A DNA stretch of 64,000 nt from Symbiodinium natans. Lineage: Eukaryota; Sar; Dinophyceae; Suessiales; Symbiodiniaceae. The notes beneath the pieces were generated by a model. That model saw only the letters and a list, made by a program, of their open reading frames with translations. It did not search any database and was not told where the DNA came from. The stretch is from contig CAJNDS010001446.1 in the NCBI GenBank assembly GCA_905221605.1, forward strand, positions 1,482,315 through 1,546,314, read 5' to 3'. Position numbers and translations under genes: made by a program. Below, one piece after another: positions 26,381-38,300 of this stretch (position 1 is its first letter; each line of letters starts with the position of its first letter).

Positions 26381-26420
26381 GCCAGCGGCCTCAAGCCGCG
26401 GGCAAGGAAGCGGAGACCAG
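26381..26420 (+). CDS. Weak exon-like island (possible part of the membrane-protein chain)
   Basis: A GC-rich island between gggcag and gcttgg, the only unique sequence between two long arrays. Depending on phase it reads ASGLKPRARKRRP or PAASSRGQGSGDQ. The second is in phase with the exon at 28680. Very tentative. Confidence 0.2.
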
Positions 26421-26639
26421 GCTTGGCTCAGGCCAGGGGTTTGGGGTTTAGGGTTTGGGGTTTAGGGTTTAGGGTTTAGGGTTTGGGGTTTGGGGTTTAG
26501 GGTTTGGGGTTTAGGGTTTCAGGTTTAGGGTTTAGGGTTTGGGGTTTCGGGGGAACCCGTTTTTTTTTTTTTTGTGGGTGCCTTTTTGCTGTGGGTGTTT
26601 TTTTCGGGGGGCGCCCCGGTGAGTGAGTGACCTGGCGCG

Positions 26640-26725
26640 TGTCGCCCCCGCACCCGCAGCAAAAAAGGAACGCGCCCCCGCACCCGCAGCAAGATAAAAA
26701 CGCGCCCCCGCACGCACAGCAAAAA
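26640..26725. repeat. Tandem gcgcccccgcacccgcagcaa repeat, left locus
   Basis: Three units of about 30 bp alternating GC-rich (cgcgcccccgcacccgcag) and A-rich parts. The same unit recurs at 28190-28365. Confidence 0.85.
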
Positions 26726-26821
26726 TAAAAAGCCCTCCCCCCCCACCCCCCTTCCTCCCCACCCCCCGCAGGTCATTTGTTTTGCAATTTCCTCCCCAAC
26801 TCCGCCCCCAACGCCCCCCCC

Positions 26822-27330
26822 TGGCCATCATGCGAGCATTGTGTTTGCAAACGGTGGAGGGAGGGCTGCACCCCGCCCGACCCCCCCCCTCTTTAAAACC
26901 GTGCCAGCTCGCTTCTCGGCATATGAATCCTGTCCAAGCCTATCATGCGAGCATTGGGTTTGCAAATGGGGGGGGGGGCTGCGCCCTCCCCAACCCCCCC
27001 GCTTCTTAAAGCCATGCCAGCTTGCTTCAAAGCAAATGAATCCTTGCCGAACCCATCATGAGAGCATTCCCCCCCGCTTGAAAGGGGAGGGGGGTCTGCG
27101 CTTTTTAGCCGGGCAAACTTGCTTCAATCATACGAATCCCTTCCAAACCCATGATGATGCGAGCATTGTGTTTGCAAATCGGGGGGGCTGCGCGCCCCCC
27201 AACCCCCCCGCTTTTTTAGCCGGCAAGCCTGCATCAAAGCTTACGAATCCCTTCCAAACCCATGATGCGAGCATTGTGTTTTCAAATGCGGCGGTCTGCG
27301 CAGCCCCCAACACCCCCCTGAAAAAAGAGG
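26822..27330. repeat. Tandem repeat of about 105 bp, five copies
   Basis: Units start near 26828, 26944, 27057, 27155 and 27264 with tgcgagcattgtgtttgcaa, followed by a G-run, gctgcgc, a C-run, then gccagcttgcttc and cgaatcccttccaaaccca. The open frames here translate this repeat. Confidence 0.85.
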
Positions 27331-28188
27331 GAATATATGCTTGCTTTCCTACGAAAATTCAGACCTTATGGTGGAAGTTGAATTTTCCGTTTAAAAATGG
27401 AGATATAAACGTCTTCTTGGTAAAGGATCGAGAAAATAGAGCTTGTGTTATGAGACATGAACAAAAACACTTGTTGTCTACGAGTCACAGATAGAGATAT
27501 TGCATGTACTCCTATGACAATATAGAGAATTAGCTTTTCATGTATTCCTCTCTCATGTCTTCCTCGTGAAATAAAGAGAAGAAGTCTGAAAATACTGACA
27601 AAATAGTAAACTATAGAACAGTAGAGGTTTTCGCTATACAATGTAGAGAATTAGAGGTTTCCTATGACAACATAGAGGAAATAGAGGCTTTCATACGAAA
27701 ATACAGCGAAAATACAAAGTGTTTTCATATTAGAATGTAGAGGTCTTGATATTCAAATATAGAGAATGGAGGTTTTCATGTTCAAATTTTAAGAAAATGG
27801 AGGTTTGCCTACTCAGAGACAGAGAAAATAATGGGCTTCCTATTGAAATAGGACAAGAGGAACAAGAACACTTTTAATTTCAAGTCACATATTGAGATAG
27901 CACAGAGAATTGGTTTCTCATGTATTCCTCTCTCATGTCTTCCTCATTAAATATAGAGGAAAACTATGACGACATAGACAAAAATAGAGAGAAATAGATG
28001 TTTGCGTTATGGAATATAGAGAAATAGAGGTTTTCGCATTAAAGTATAGAGAAATTAGAAAAGCTAGAGGTTTTCCTACTACATGCAGAGAAAATAGAGG
28101 TTTTCATATTCAAATATAGAGAAGAAAGAGGTTTCCTATTAAAAATAAGAGAAAATAGAGGTTTTCATAGAATATAGAGAAAACAGCA
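27331..28188. repeat. AT-rich tandem repeat island
   Basis: Diverged units of about 30 bp based on aatatagagaaaatagaggttttc, strikingly AT-rich compared with its surroundings. No coding potential is supported. It lies between two loci of the gcgcccccgcacccgcagcaa repeat. Confidence 0.85.
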
Positions 28189-28189
28189 A

Positions 28190-28368
28190 AAACGCTCCGC
28201 ACCCGCAGCAAAAGAAAAAAAAACGCGCCCCCACGGCACCCGCAACAAAAAAAAAACGCGCCCCCGCACCCGCAGCAAAAAAAAATGCGCCCCCGCACCC
28301 GCAGCACAAAAAAAAACGCGCCCCGCACCCGCAACAAAAAAACACCCGCAGCAAAAAAAAAAAACTCT
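28190..28368. repeat. Tandem gcgcccccgcacccgcagcaa repeat, right locus
   Basis: Six units of about 28 bp. The minus-strand frames here (repeated FFCCGCG) are its translation. Confidence 0.85.
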
Positions 28369-28679
28369 TACCGGGTTTCAGGTTTAGGGTGTGGGGTTTA
28401 GGGTTTAGAGTGGTTTCAGTGCCTTTTTGGGGGGGTTCTTTAGAGGCCTCATGCTTTTTTTGGGGGGGTGGGACTTAGGGTTTGGGGTTTGGGATGTAGG
28501 GTTGAAGGTTTAGGGTTTGGGGTTTAGTTAACGCTCTGAGCCCTAAAACTTAAGGTGTCCCTTTGGTCCCTTAAACGGATCCTCCTTTAAACCCTTCCTA
28601 AACCCTAAACCCCTGAACCCCAAACCCCCAATGTCGGTCCCCCCCATTTCCCCCCCCCCCCGCCCGCCTTCTGCCGGAG

Positions 28680-28725
28680 GATGGCAGTGCCAACGTCGAC
28701 ACGTCAGATCTCCGGGACCCGCCTC
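28680..28725 (+). CDS. Candidate exon of a membrane protein (DGSANVDTSDLRDPP)
   Basis: An island in telomere-like repeats. Acceptor ccggag|G, donor CCTC|gtgtgg. It ends with one base of a codon, which is the phase needed by the next candidate exon at 29014. Confidence 0.35.
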
Positions 28726-29013
28726 GTGTGGAGTTTAGGGTTTAGGGTTTTGGGGTTAGGGGGGAGGGGGAAGGTAGGGGCTTGGGCGTTTAGAGTTTTG
28801 GGGGTTTAGATTTTGCGGTAGACGGCAGGTCTTGCGGGGTTCCGGGGCCTTGCGATTTTGTTCCTGGAGCAGCCAAAACCCTAAAACACTAAACTCGAAA
28901 CCCTAAACCCTAAGCCCTAAACCCTAAACCCTAACCTAAACCCTAGACCCAAACCCTAAACCCTAAACCCCAAACCCCCCAAGAACCCTAGACTCCCCCC
29001 GAACACCTGCGAG

Positions 29014-29090
29014 GAGGCACTCCGAGGCCTCTCTTTCGACGCCGGGCGCCGGCGGCGACAGCTGCTCCTCTTCGCACATCCGCCGCACTG
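29014..29090 (+). CDS. Candidate exon, Arg/Ala/Pro-rich segment
   Basis: Acceptor tgcgag|G, donor CACTG|gtttag. In the phase passed on from 28725 it reads RRRAPAATAAPLRTSAAL after GTPRPLF, a low-complexity juxtamembrane-like stretch. In another phase it reads EALRGLSFDAG, so the frame is uncertain. Confidence 0.3.
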
Positions 29091-29753
29091 GTTTAGTGTT
29101 TAGGGTTTAGGGCTAGGGTGTAGGGTTTCGGGTTGAGGGTTGAAGGTTTAGGGTTAGGGTTTAGAGGGGTTTCGGGTTTTGGGTTTAGGGTTGAGGGGTT
29201 GAGGGTTAAGGAGTTTCGGGTTTAGGGTTTAGGGTTTAGGGGTTTCGGTTTAGGCTTGAGGAGTTCAGGGCTTAGGGGTTTAAGGTCTATTGTCTTCGCG
29301 CTTCCACCGCGCTTCCACCGCGCTTCCGCCGCGCTTCCGCCGCGCTTTGTCTTTTGTGGATTTATAGGGTTTAGGAGTTTAAGGTTTAGGGTTTAGGGTT
29401 TCGGACTTTAAGGTTTAGGGACCAGGGATTTGGGGTTTAAGCTTTAGTTGAGTTTGTTTTTTTTAGGGGGGGGGGGCCATCCCGAAAATATCCTCGAAAT
29501 CCACCCAAATCCCTAAACCCTCAAACAACGCCCCAACGAATCCCAACAAAAACCTGACTAAGCCCCCAAATCCCTAAACCCTATACCGCGAAACCCCACA
29601 AATCCCGAAACCATACTCCAAAACCGCCCTAAAGACCCATAAATCCCCTACTGTAAAGCCTTAAACGCCCTTAAAATCCCCTAAGCCCGAAAACCCCCCA
29701 AGTCCCCCAAACCCGAAACCCTAAACCCAAAAACAACCCGAAATCCCATACAG
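29091..29753. other. Intron or intergenic repeats
   Basis: TTTAGGG variants at 29095-29280, a gcgcttccaccgc tandem at 29300-29345 and CCCTAAA-like degenerate sequence at 29500-29750. No exon is seen. Confidence 0.5.
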
Positions 29754-29837
29754 CCTGGCGCGCTCGAGGCGTCCTTGATCGGCGCTGTGCTGCTTCTGGT
29801 GGCTGTGCTCTGCAGGGCGTTGAGGCGGTGGGGTTAG
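29754..29837 (+). CDS. Candidate last exon: single transmembrane helix and basic tail
   Basis: After the acceptor acag, the phase-0 frame reads PGALEASLIGAVLLLVAVLC, then RALRRWG and a stop. This is a hydrophobic span followed by arginines, as at the end of type I membrane proteins. It is in phase with the 29014 exon. Taken with the signal peptide at 23169 it suggests a secretory-pathway membrane protein, but the chain was built by eye. Confidence 0.35.
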   Translation, partial: PGALEASLIGAVLLLVAVLCRALRRWG

Positions 29838-31040
29838 GTTAGGGTTTGCGGTTTAGAGTTTAGGGTTTGGGGTTTAGGGTTTAGGGTTTACGGTTTACGG
29901 TTTAGGGTTTTGTTTAGTTTTTCGGGCTTAGCTTAGGGGTTTGGGGTATGGGGTGTAGAGTTTGGGGCTCCGAGGGCTTAGGGGTGTAAGGCTTAGGGTT
30001 CAGAGGCTTTGGGGTCTAGCGCTTCGGGCTGAGGTTCCGAGAACTTCTATAGGGTTCTCATGCCAGGCTCCGGGCCTAAGGGTTTGAAGCCTAGCGTTCA
30101 GAGGCTGAGCTCAGGGCTTCGGTTTTGCTAGGGTTTTGGGGGCTGCTTGGTTTAGTGTTTAGGGCTTTCGGGTTTAGTTTGTTTTTTTGGGTTTAGCGCT
30201 CTTTGGGTTTAGGGTTTAGGACTTCGTGGGTTTCGAGCACTCTGGGTGTTTTTACGTTCTTGGCTTTTCTGTGGCGATCCTGCTCTGGCTTTCGCATGGA
30301 ACAGACTTGAGGGTTTGGAGCTTAAAAAAAGGATCGTTCGAGGTGCCCTGCGACATACAGATGCTAGGGTGATATGTCCGCAAAAGAGGGGTGCCGAATT
30401 CCTTATCATAAGGGAATTCTACTATGTGGGGTCCATGCTAGCACTTATTTTTGGACCCCCCCCCCCCCATATTGATAATCGGAACCTGAATCCGCTTTGG
30501 TGGCGAAGGGGGCTTGGTTTCGGAGTCCCAGATGTCCGGAGAGCTGGTTGCTGGGTTCGCACCACGGTGGAATCCCAAAATCGTCAGGTTTCAAGTTATA
30601 AACCCTGAATCCTTTGGGGGGGAGCCCTCAATACAACACCCTTTCAACCCTCAGCCTCAGACCCGAAGCCCTCAACGGCGTCCGGGCCCCAACACCGGAA
30701 TCCTATTTTCGAGACCCGGCCAACAAGTTCCAGCCCGAAGCCTTAAGCCCTAAGCCCCATGAGGGTGGTGGGGGGAGCGGCGCCCACCCTAAACCCTGAA
30801 CCCTGAACCCTAAACCCTAAACCCTAAACCCTAAAAACTCAGGGCTTAGGGTTCGGTGTTGTACGGCTGAAAGTGATTCCAGGGTCCCCAGGCTTTGACA
30901 AGCCTCTTCACTCTAAACCCTAAACCCTAAACACTGAACCCTAAACCCGAAACCTGGTTTGGAAAATCTGACCCTAAACCCTATAACCCTAAACCCTAAA
31001 CCCTAAACCTGATTTGGATCATCTGCTCTGTGAGCGAAGA
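29838..31040. other. Telomere-like repeats and unique sequence
   Basis: TTTAGGG variants to about 30235, unique sequence at 30240-30780 (with a dispersed-family member near 30395), CCCTAAA at 30785-31015. The frames at 30246-30799 show no recognised domain and I do not support them. Confidence 0.4.
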
Positions 31041-31041
31041 G

Positions 31042-33640
31042 ACTTTCGTCGCCATGGCACGGAACGGGGGGTGAGCTGCAGAGGGTCTACGGTGTAGGGT
31101 GTAATTAGCGTGTAGGGTTTAGGGTTTAGGGTCTAGGGTTTAGTGAGGAGTGTGGCTTGCAAACACGCTGTCCCCGTATGAGTTGCCTGAAGTTCTGCCA
31201 GCAGGTGGTTTCTCTCGCCGAAAGTCGATGGCCGCTGGGCGGATGTTGGCATTCGGTTCCTCGCGGTTTATAGCCCTAAACCCCTCAAACTGAATTCAAC
31301 CCCAAACCCTAAAGCCCTAAACCCCTGAAACTTATTGCAATCCCAAACCGTAAACCCCCTGAAGCTTAAACCCTGAACCCTAAACCCCTACAACCTAACG
31401 AGTTAACCCTCTAAAACCGATAATCCCTATAACAAAAGCCCGAAAACCCTGTGAACCGCCCCCTTCCCCCAGCTTTACAGGGTTTAGAGTGTTTAAGGTC
31501 TTATAGGGGCTTAGGGTTTGGGGTTTATCGGGCTTGTAGCGCTTATTGGCCTGCAGGGTTCGGGGCTTAGGTCCTTCAGGGTTTGGGAGGTTTCGGTTTG
31601 GGCATAGAGGGTTTCTCAGAGTTTGGCTTGGGCCCTTTGCAGTGTGAAGTTTTGGAGCGCGGGGTTCGTGGTTTGGGCCTTCGGATGTCGGAAAGTCTCT
31701 GGGGTTTTCGATTCGGCGGTGCCGCCAGCAAATCCAGCCCAGGAAGCTGGACCCTTGGCCGAAACTCGCCGCGCCGGGGCGGCGAGGTGCGCAGACTTCC
31801 GGGGTTTGGGGCTTTGGGGGGGTTCAGGGGAGGGTTTAGGGTTTAGGATTTTTTTTGGGGTTTAGGGTTTAGGGCCTAGGCTTTAGGGTTTAGGGGAGTT
31901 CTGTGATTTACTGATTGCAAATGGTTATATATGGTATGACAGTATTCATCTGATCAGAAGTATGATTTCAATCTGAGTTCTTATTAACGTTATGGCTACG
32001 TTGGAATCAGTTCAGCTGTTGTGCTTGAAATCGCAGGATGTAAACACAGGTGTTGATAGTGTAAGGGGTTTCAGGGTGAATTAGGGGGGTTTCGGGTTGA
32101 GGGTTGGTTCAGGAGGTTCAGGGTTCAGGGTTTGGGGGGTTTAGGGCTAACGGTTTCGGTGGCCAGGGTTTTTTTTGGGGGGTTTTGGGGGCCCTGGCCC
32201 TGACATAAAGCCCGAGCCCGCGAAAACCCAGAGAGTCGAAGGAGTCTGGCCCGACCACGGTGCCCATAGATGCAGACGCCTACGGAGCGGCGGCGGCCCG
32301 GCAGTTCGGGGTTTGGGTGGTTTAGGGTTTAGGGTTTAGGGTTTAGGGTTTAGGGTTTAGGGTTTAGGGTTTAGGGTTTGGGGATTCCTTCGGGCTTGGG
32401 AGTTGACATGGGGGTTTAGGGCTTAGGGTGAAAGGCTCTAAGCCCAAGTTTCCAACCCCCCGCCATAGCCCTGGACCCTAAGCACGCCGGGCGCTGTCCG
32501 AGACGTTGAACGACCAACCTCTTGCGCGAGATGCAAGTCTGGGGCCAGTCCAGGCTAAACCCTGGACCCAAGACCTTGAACCCAAAACTCCTAAACCCTA
32601 CTTAGCCTAAACCCTACAAACCCTGAACCCAAAACCCTAACGATCTACCCGACACCCTAAACCCTAAACCCGGAAGACAGGAATCCTAGAACGCCTGGCC
32701 ACGAGGCTCCGGCCCTGAACATCTGAATCGCAACACGAGGATCTTTGCTTGGGTGCTCACGGGCAGCTACAACTGGGATTTAGGGTTTAGGGTTTAGGTT
32801 TAGGGTTTAGGGTTAGGGTTCAGGGTTTAGGTGTAGCAGGGGGTTGTACGTACCCATACGGTCACAGTACACCCGAAACCCTAAATCCCCAAACCCCCAA
32901 ACCTTAAACCCTTGAACCTCTCAAGAAATGGCCCCCCCAGGTCTCTTCGTGTGTGCGCGACATGCAGGTCCTCACGCGCGGGGACCACCACAACGCAGGT
33001 CCAGGGTTTGGGGTTGTAGGGTTTAGGGGTTTTGGGGTTTAAGGTTTTAGGGTCTAAGGGTTTGTGGTTGTAGGGTCTAGGGTTTCAGGTTGAGGCTCCC
33101 TGGTTTAGAGAGCTACCTGTGATTGCTTCATCTGGCCCGCTTTGCAGACCCGTTACCCGCAAAGACCCCAAGCACTGTAGGGCTTCGTGGTTGTGGTTTG
33201 GGGTTTAGGGTTTAGGGGTTTAGGGTTTGGGGTTTAGGGTTGAGGGTTTCGGGGGTTAGGACAGACGGCTTGCTGGTGTTGATGGGGAATATAGCTAAAT
33301 GTTCTACGGGCCCCGTTCCCTACCTCACCCAATATAGTGCCCATAGAGTTTTTGCTATTAGAGAGCCCCCCTCAACAAGGCCAGCTCAGATAAGATGCAA
33401 CCCTAAACCCCTAAACTCCCAAACCCAGACCCTAGACCCAAAACCCGATTAATTAAATTAATTAAATTAACTAAATTAATTAAATTCATTATAATGAATT
33501 AGACCCCCGTTAAGGGTGTTCCCCCCCCCCCCCCCCCACCCCCCCCCTTTGCTTTCCCCTCTCGCCAGACGAGAGCATACGGGCCTTTCGGATCCTGGCA
33601 TCCCTGCTTACGCTGTCCCTTGGTCCTTGAAATAGCTCCC
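31042..33640 (+). CDS. Tentative multi-exon gene, function unknown
   Basis: Small open islands that keep one reading frame if joined: 31042-31070 (TFVAMARNGG, donor gtgagc), 31205-31265 (WFLSPKVDGRWADVGIRFLA), 31743-31786 (EAGPLAETRRAGAA), 32232-32300 (ESGPTTVPIDADAYGAAAAR), 32483-32553 (VERPTSCARCKSGASP), 32740-32760 (SLLGCSR), 32941-32998 (VSSCVRDMQVLTRGDHHNA) and 33148-33176 (DPLPAKTPST). An island at 33567 ends the chain in either of two frames. The first two joins are the most natural. Acceptors are AG; donors are GT or GC. No family is recognised, and with flexible splice sites some joins could be chance. The single-block resemblance of LTRGDHHN to signal peptidase SEC11 is not supported by the neighbouring islands. 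Confidence 0.3.
31266..32231. other. Repeats and unique sequence between candidate exons
   Basis: Degenerate CCCTAAA at 31270-31450 and TTTAGGG variants at 31480-31880. An AT-richer unique stretch of about 150 bp at 31900-32060 has no gene or repeat that I can name. Confidence 0.4.
32318..32390. repeat. TTTAGGG array
   Basis: Nine perfect heptamers directly after the candidate exon ending at 32300. Confidence 0.95.
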
Positions 33641-34700
33641 TTGAGGGTTTAGGGTTTAGGGTTTAGAGTTTAGGGTTTCGGGCAAGTTTAGGGTTGCCTA
33701 TACCAGGGAAATGCGGGGCGAGGGCCAAACCCCGAGACGACCGATACTGGGGTCACACGTGCATTCCAACGGGCTGTAGAATACCCTAAACCCTCAACCC
33801 TAAACCCTAAACCCTAAACCCTAAACCCTAAACCCTAAACCCTAAACCCAAAACCCTAAACCCTAAACCCTAAACCCTAAACCCTAAACCCTAAACCCTA
33901 AACCCTAAACCCTAAACCCTAAACCCTAAACCCTTCAAGCAAGGCCTTGGGCCTTTCACTGCATGTCGAACCGTAAGCCGCCCGCCTTCAAGCCTTAAGT
34001 CTCTGATCCCTTAAATCCTGAAAGTCTAAGCACTTTAGGGTTTAGCCTCAGAGACTCTGGTCCAGAAACCTCTTGTCCTTGATTAGGTCCCCGGGTTTCT
34101 GGCTTTAGTCTTTGAAAGGGTTGCATTCAGGGTCAAAAGAGAGTTTGTGTCTAGTAGTATAATGCTTTAAGATGCATTTTTAAATCTCAAGTCATTAATA
34201 GCATGTACATTTGAGTGCTCGTGAGCGTAAGTTATGTCTAATTGCCGGCTTGATATTCTTTATCATATCTGAAGTGAGAGGCTGAGAGGATTACGGGTTA
34301 TCGTTGAAGATTTAGTCTGGGGGTTGATCTGAGAGTTGAATTGAAGGGTCCAGGGTAAGCGTGAACCCTCAAACCGAAAGCTTGCCCTAAAAGCCAAGCC
34401 TGAACCCCAAACCCCAAACCCCAAGCCCCAAACCCCAAACCCCAAACCCCAAACCCCAAACCCCAAACCCTAAACCCTAAAGTCTCTGGTGAGCCCCCAG
34501 GTGGAGCATCATGGCGATCCAAGGGCAGCTCGGACTTCGACTGCCACGGCTTTCGGTTTAGGGTTTAGGGTTTAGGGTTGAGGGTTTTGGGTTTTGGGGG
34601 TTTGTGTGAGGTTCGGGCTTAGCCCTCGACTCGAAACCCTAAACCCACAGTAAAGTTTAGGGCTTAACCCTCAACCCTCAACCCTAAACCCTAAACCCTA
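33640..34700. other. Telomere-like arrays and unique spacer before the LTR element
   Basis: CCCTAAA at 33782-33935 (about 21 units), an AT-rich unique stretch at 34060-34300, CCCCAAA units at 34402-34480, a small exon-like island at 34500-34555, then CCCTAAA at 34670-34700, which is the target of the retrotransposon. A (taatt)n stretch and poly-C lie just upstream at 33445-33550. Confidence 0.6.
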
Positions 34701-34978
34701 TACGGGGGCAACCGAAAGGGAACAGGGAAAGAAACCAAGTCGCCTATATAGATTTCCCAGATCGAACCAGAAACAAGAACACCCAACCCTAAGGGGACAA
34801 GATAAGGGAGAAGGGACGGGACTACTCCAACCCGTTAAACCCAACCCCAAGCGTACGTACTTTTTCAACAAAAGCTGACGGCTCTCGGCCATCTTGAGCC
34901 ATACAAGATTTCCGGGTACATTGACCCTTCCAACTCCCAACACTAACTCCTTTCTACAATACCAGCTGCAGCTCCGCA
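34701..34978 (-). repeat. 3-prime LTR
   Basis: The downstream LTR in element orientation. It lacks the 9-bp segment near the accctcaaca phrase present in the other LTR. It should carry the polyadenylation function. Confidence 0.92.
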
Positions 34979-34988
34979 CTCCCCCTGT
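34979..34988 (-). other. Polypurine tract
   Basis: On the minus strand CAGGGGGAG abuts the TG of the 3-prime LTR, the expected plus-strand DNA primer position for LTR retroelements. Confidence 0.75.
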
Positions 34989-35349
34989 CCTAGGATTTCC
35001 TAGGACACATTGGAGGTGCAGATCTTTGGCCAAAAACTGCCATTAGGGCAGCAGCCAGCTGCTTGAAATGCACAATATGGTTTTACGTCATCCAGGACGA
35101 AATTATAGCACATTGGCTAAACCCACTAACCACAGAGAATCTTTTTTCCACCATGATCCTCTTATCATTGAAGACTCTTCGGCCTTCTTCACCACAAACC
35201 GTGGTCTTCGCTACGCGAAAAACTACTGACTTCTACTATCAGGGATTTCCATACCCGTAATAGTAACCACCACATTTTCAGCGCATTGGCCGATCCAGCG
35301 CACCTGTCTCCAGAAAGAGAAAAACCATCCCTTCATCCATACCATCCAG
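34989..35349 (-). other. 3-prime untranslated part of the retrotransposon
   Basis: About 360 bp between the last stop and the polypurine tract, with no supported gene on either strand. Confidence 0.6.
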
Positions 35350-38300
35350 TCACTTCTTTTTCCGATGGTTTGCAATACTGAGGTGAAGTTGCAGCAGAAT
35401 ATACTCTAGGTCCGAAACTGTAAGAACAGGATCCTGCACGCACCTTTGAATTGAGGATGCCAATCCTTCTCTCTTTGCGTCCTCAATCGCTTGGCAAGAT
35501 TGACCCAGCTCTGCATTCACAGTGGTAGACGCTTGCGCATCCACAGCAGATGGACGATCCTTTTCCTCAGGACCTTTCACCACTACCACCTCTTCCTTTT
35601 TGGGGCTCTGACTTTTCTCCTTCTTCTTCGTCTTTCCACCGACGTTTGACTTTGTGCGCATTTTCGAGGCTTTTTCCCCTGCAGAAACCACCACATTGGA
35701 TGATGATCCACCCTTCTCAATATTCGCCGGCATCTTCTTCGGCTTTGGAACCAGGAGAGTGTAAGGATCTTCGATAGCTGCAGTTTTCCTCTTCTTTTTG
35801 ACCTTTTTTACCTCCTCCTCAACGGCAACCTCCGTCTCCGAAGTCTCAACCACCTCCTTTTCGGCAGGAATATCCTTGCTGGACTCCCTTTCTAGGGACC
35901 TCTTTTTGCCCCTTTTGGGATCTTTCTCTTCTCCCACGTTGGCTCGCTCGAACCATATCCTCAGGTCATTGACCCATTCTTCCACCTCCGCGAGCGAAAC
36001 ATCATACGACTTCACTACTTCGTGAAGTTCCAGCACGGACAGCATACCAGTGGTCCACGAAACCCATTCTCTGTCCATCTGGTCAGCATCTCCATTGAAC
36101 TTCAGGAGTTTGAACAGTGGGTCCGCCTCTGCTCGAGCCAAATCTGACTTGCCATTGGACAGAAATGAAATCGCCTCCATCAACAGTTCCGCCATTTTGG
36201 TATCATCGTCATAAACCATGAAATCCTCCTCACCATCATCGAACTGTTCAGGAGAGATCTCCTTTTCTCCACCTTTTGCACCAGAACTTCTCCTTGGACC
36301 ATCCCTTGGGGGCGTCCTTGGAGACCTTGGCCTCTGTTCATCCAGCGGATCACCATGCTCAAAGACACACCTGTCACCATAACGACACTTCCCAGACTGA
36401 GCAAACTGGATGCACCTCACACCAGTTGCATCATGCGAGAACGCACACTCCTTTCCAGCGAAGCAGGGTCTCCCCGCCACATAGTATTTGCACCAATACG
36501 AATGCAGCACCACATCATCTTCTGAATGGATGAATTTGCAGTCTTCGCCAAATTTGCAGCGATCTTTTCCCCTGCTGAACCAATAGCAGAAGCCTTTCTT
36601 CCTCTTCTCCAAGCGCTCCGCCTCGTACCGGTCCATAGGGCGATTCTGCTCTACATGAACATTGCCATGTACCTGAGAACTGCTCCCTTCACCCAAGGTG
36701 CTATCAGTATTTGATGCTTGGAGTACAGCTGGAAAACCTGGCCTTGGTCCTACCACCTTCATGATTGGTTTTCCGCCAGCTCCTGAGCCACGCTGAGACG
36801 ATCCAAAAACATTGAACATCTTCATGAAGGCCTTTCTAGTGCCGATCTTCTGCACCCTTTTGATTGGATGTTTCATTGCTCCAACCTTGCATCCAGATAC
36901 GTTCAAACGACACAACCTCCTATACCCAGCTCTATGTCCCTTCTTCCAAAGAGCCATAAGAATTCTCGAGGCAGTAACATTCTCCACCTCTACCTTTTCC
37001 AACGGTCCCTCACTTCCCGGAACAAACCCATCCAACCCATCCATATCTGAAGACCTTTCCATCTTTTTTGACACCACTTCGTCGAGGTAGTCTTCCGAGA
37101 TCCAGGGTAAGTTCCTCTTAGAGGAAGGATTGTCACCATTGTTTGGTCCTTCACCAGGATACCCCTTTGTGCTGTCAAAGATCTTACCAGTAGTGCGGTC
37201 CTGCGTAGAGAAATTGGAAGCAACGCGAGAGTACACTGACCACAAGAAAATCCTTGTGCCAGCCAGTCTTGACGACCCACTGGATGTCTCCTCTTCCGGA
37301 GAAACTTCTGGCGCTTTGCCATCCTTTCCAGTGTCACCAATTGTCTCACCTCCAGCATCTTCAATGGGAATAAGGGATTCATTGTTCCCTTGATCAAGTA
37401 CCGCATCCTCCGGTCCCAGAACTTCCAGCACCGCTGTCGAAGGATCCACTTCTTCATCAGCATCGTCGTCCATCCTTTTCCAGAGAACCTCCAATTGATC
37501 AGCGCATGTCGCCGCCTGAAGGAACTCCATCAATTGGGCCTTCCCGCGCTGCCAGAGAAACTCCAAATTCACCACTGATCCTTGGCCTCCTAGGGTAAGG
37601 AACGGAGCAACCAATTTGGCTACCCTTGCCATAAGTTCGACGTGAACTTCCATGCCTGGACTGCGGCTCCAATCATAGGCAATTGCCTCCATAGCAGTTC
37701 CAAACTTATCAGTATTTCTGAATTCCCCTTCCAGACCAGGAGATAGCAATGCACCCATCACCGAAAGAGGATAATTTCCCACCACCGGCAAGCACGGATT
37801 GTCATGGAACGAATGATGCAAATCACCATAGTGTCCTTGATCTCTCCTTTGAAAAAGGAGTGCTCCAGTCCCTAGCTGGGCATTCAATTCATCCACTTGA
37901 ACCATTTCAGCACATATCCTCTGTGCCGCAGCCGCTATTGCTGGCCAGATGGTACGATCGGTCAAACCGCGACGCATAACCCAATCAGTTGTTGGCGACT
38001 GAATCAGCGTTCCTGGATCATACACCATAACCACCATCGCACCATCATCCATTGACTGATCAGCGTCGTCCTCCAGTGCCAGGTTCAAATCCTGTTCGCT
38101 TGCACCCTCGGATGACATGCTAATAACCAAATTTCGATCCATCTTATTGGACCCCTTCTGACAGTCTCTTTGCCCCACAGGCAACTTGCCAACAGCAACC
38201 TTCCAATAAATCCGAGTCAGAAGACCTTTAACCAGCAATTGCTGAGGATCCTTCTTCACCGGACGAACATCCAATGTCTTCGCACCATCACCACGGAGTT

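Noticed and set aside
32941-32998. Signal peptidase SEC11 exon (LTRGDHHN compared with LTKGDNN)
   Set aside because: The single-block match is tempting, but the next in-phase island (DPLPAKTPST) does not continue with DDRGLY and no catalytic-serine exon was found upstream.
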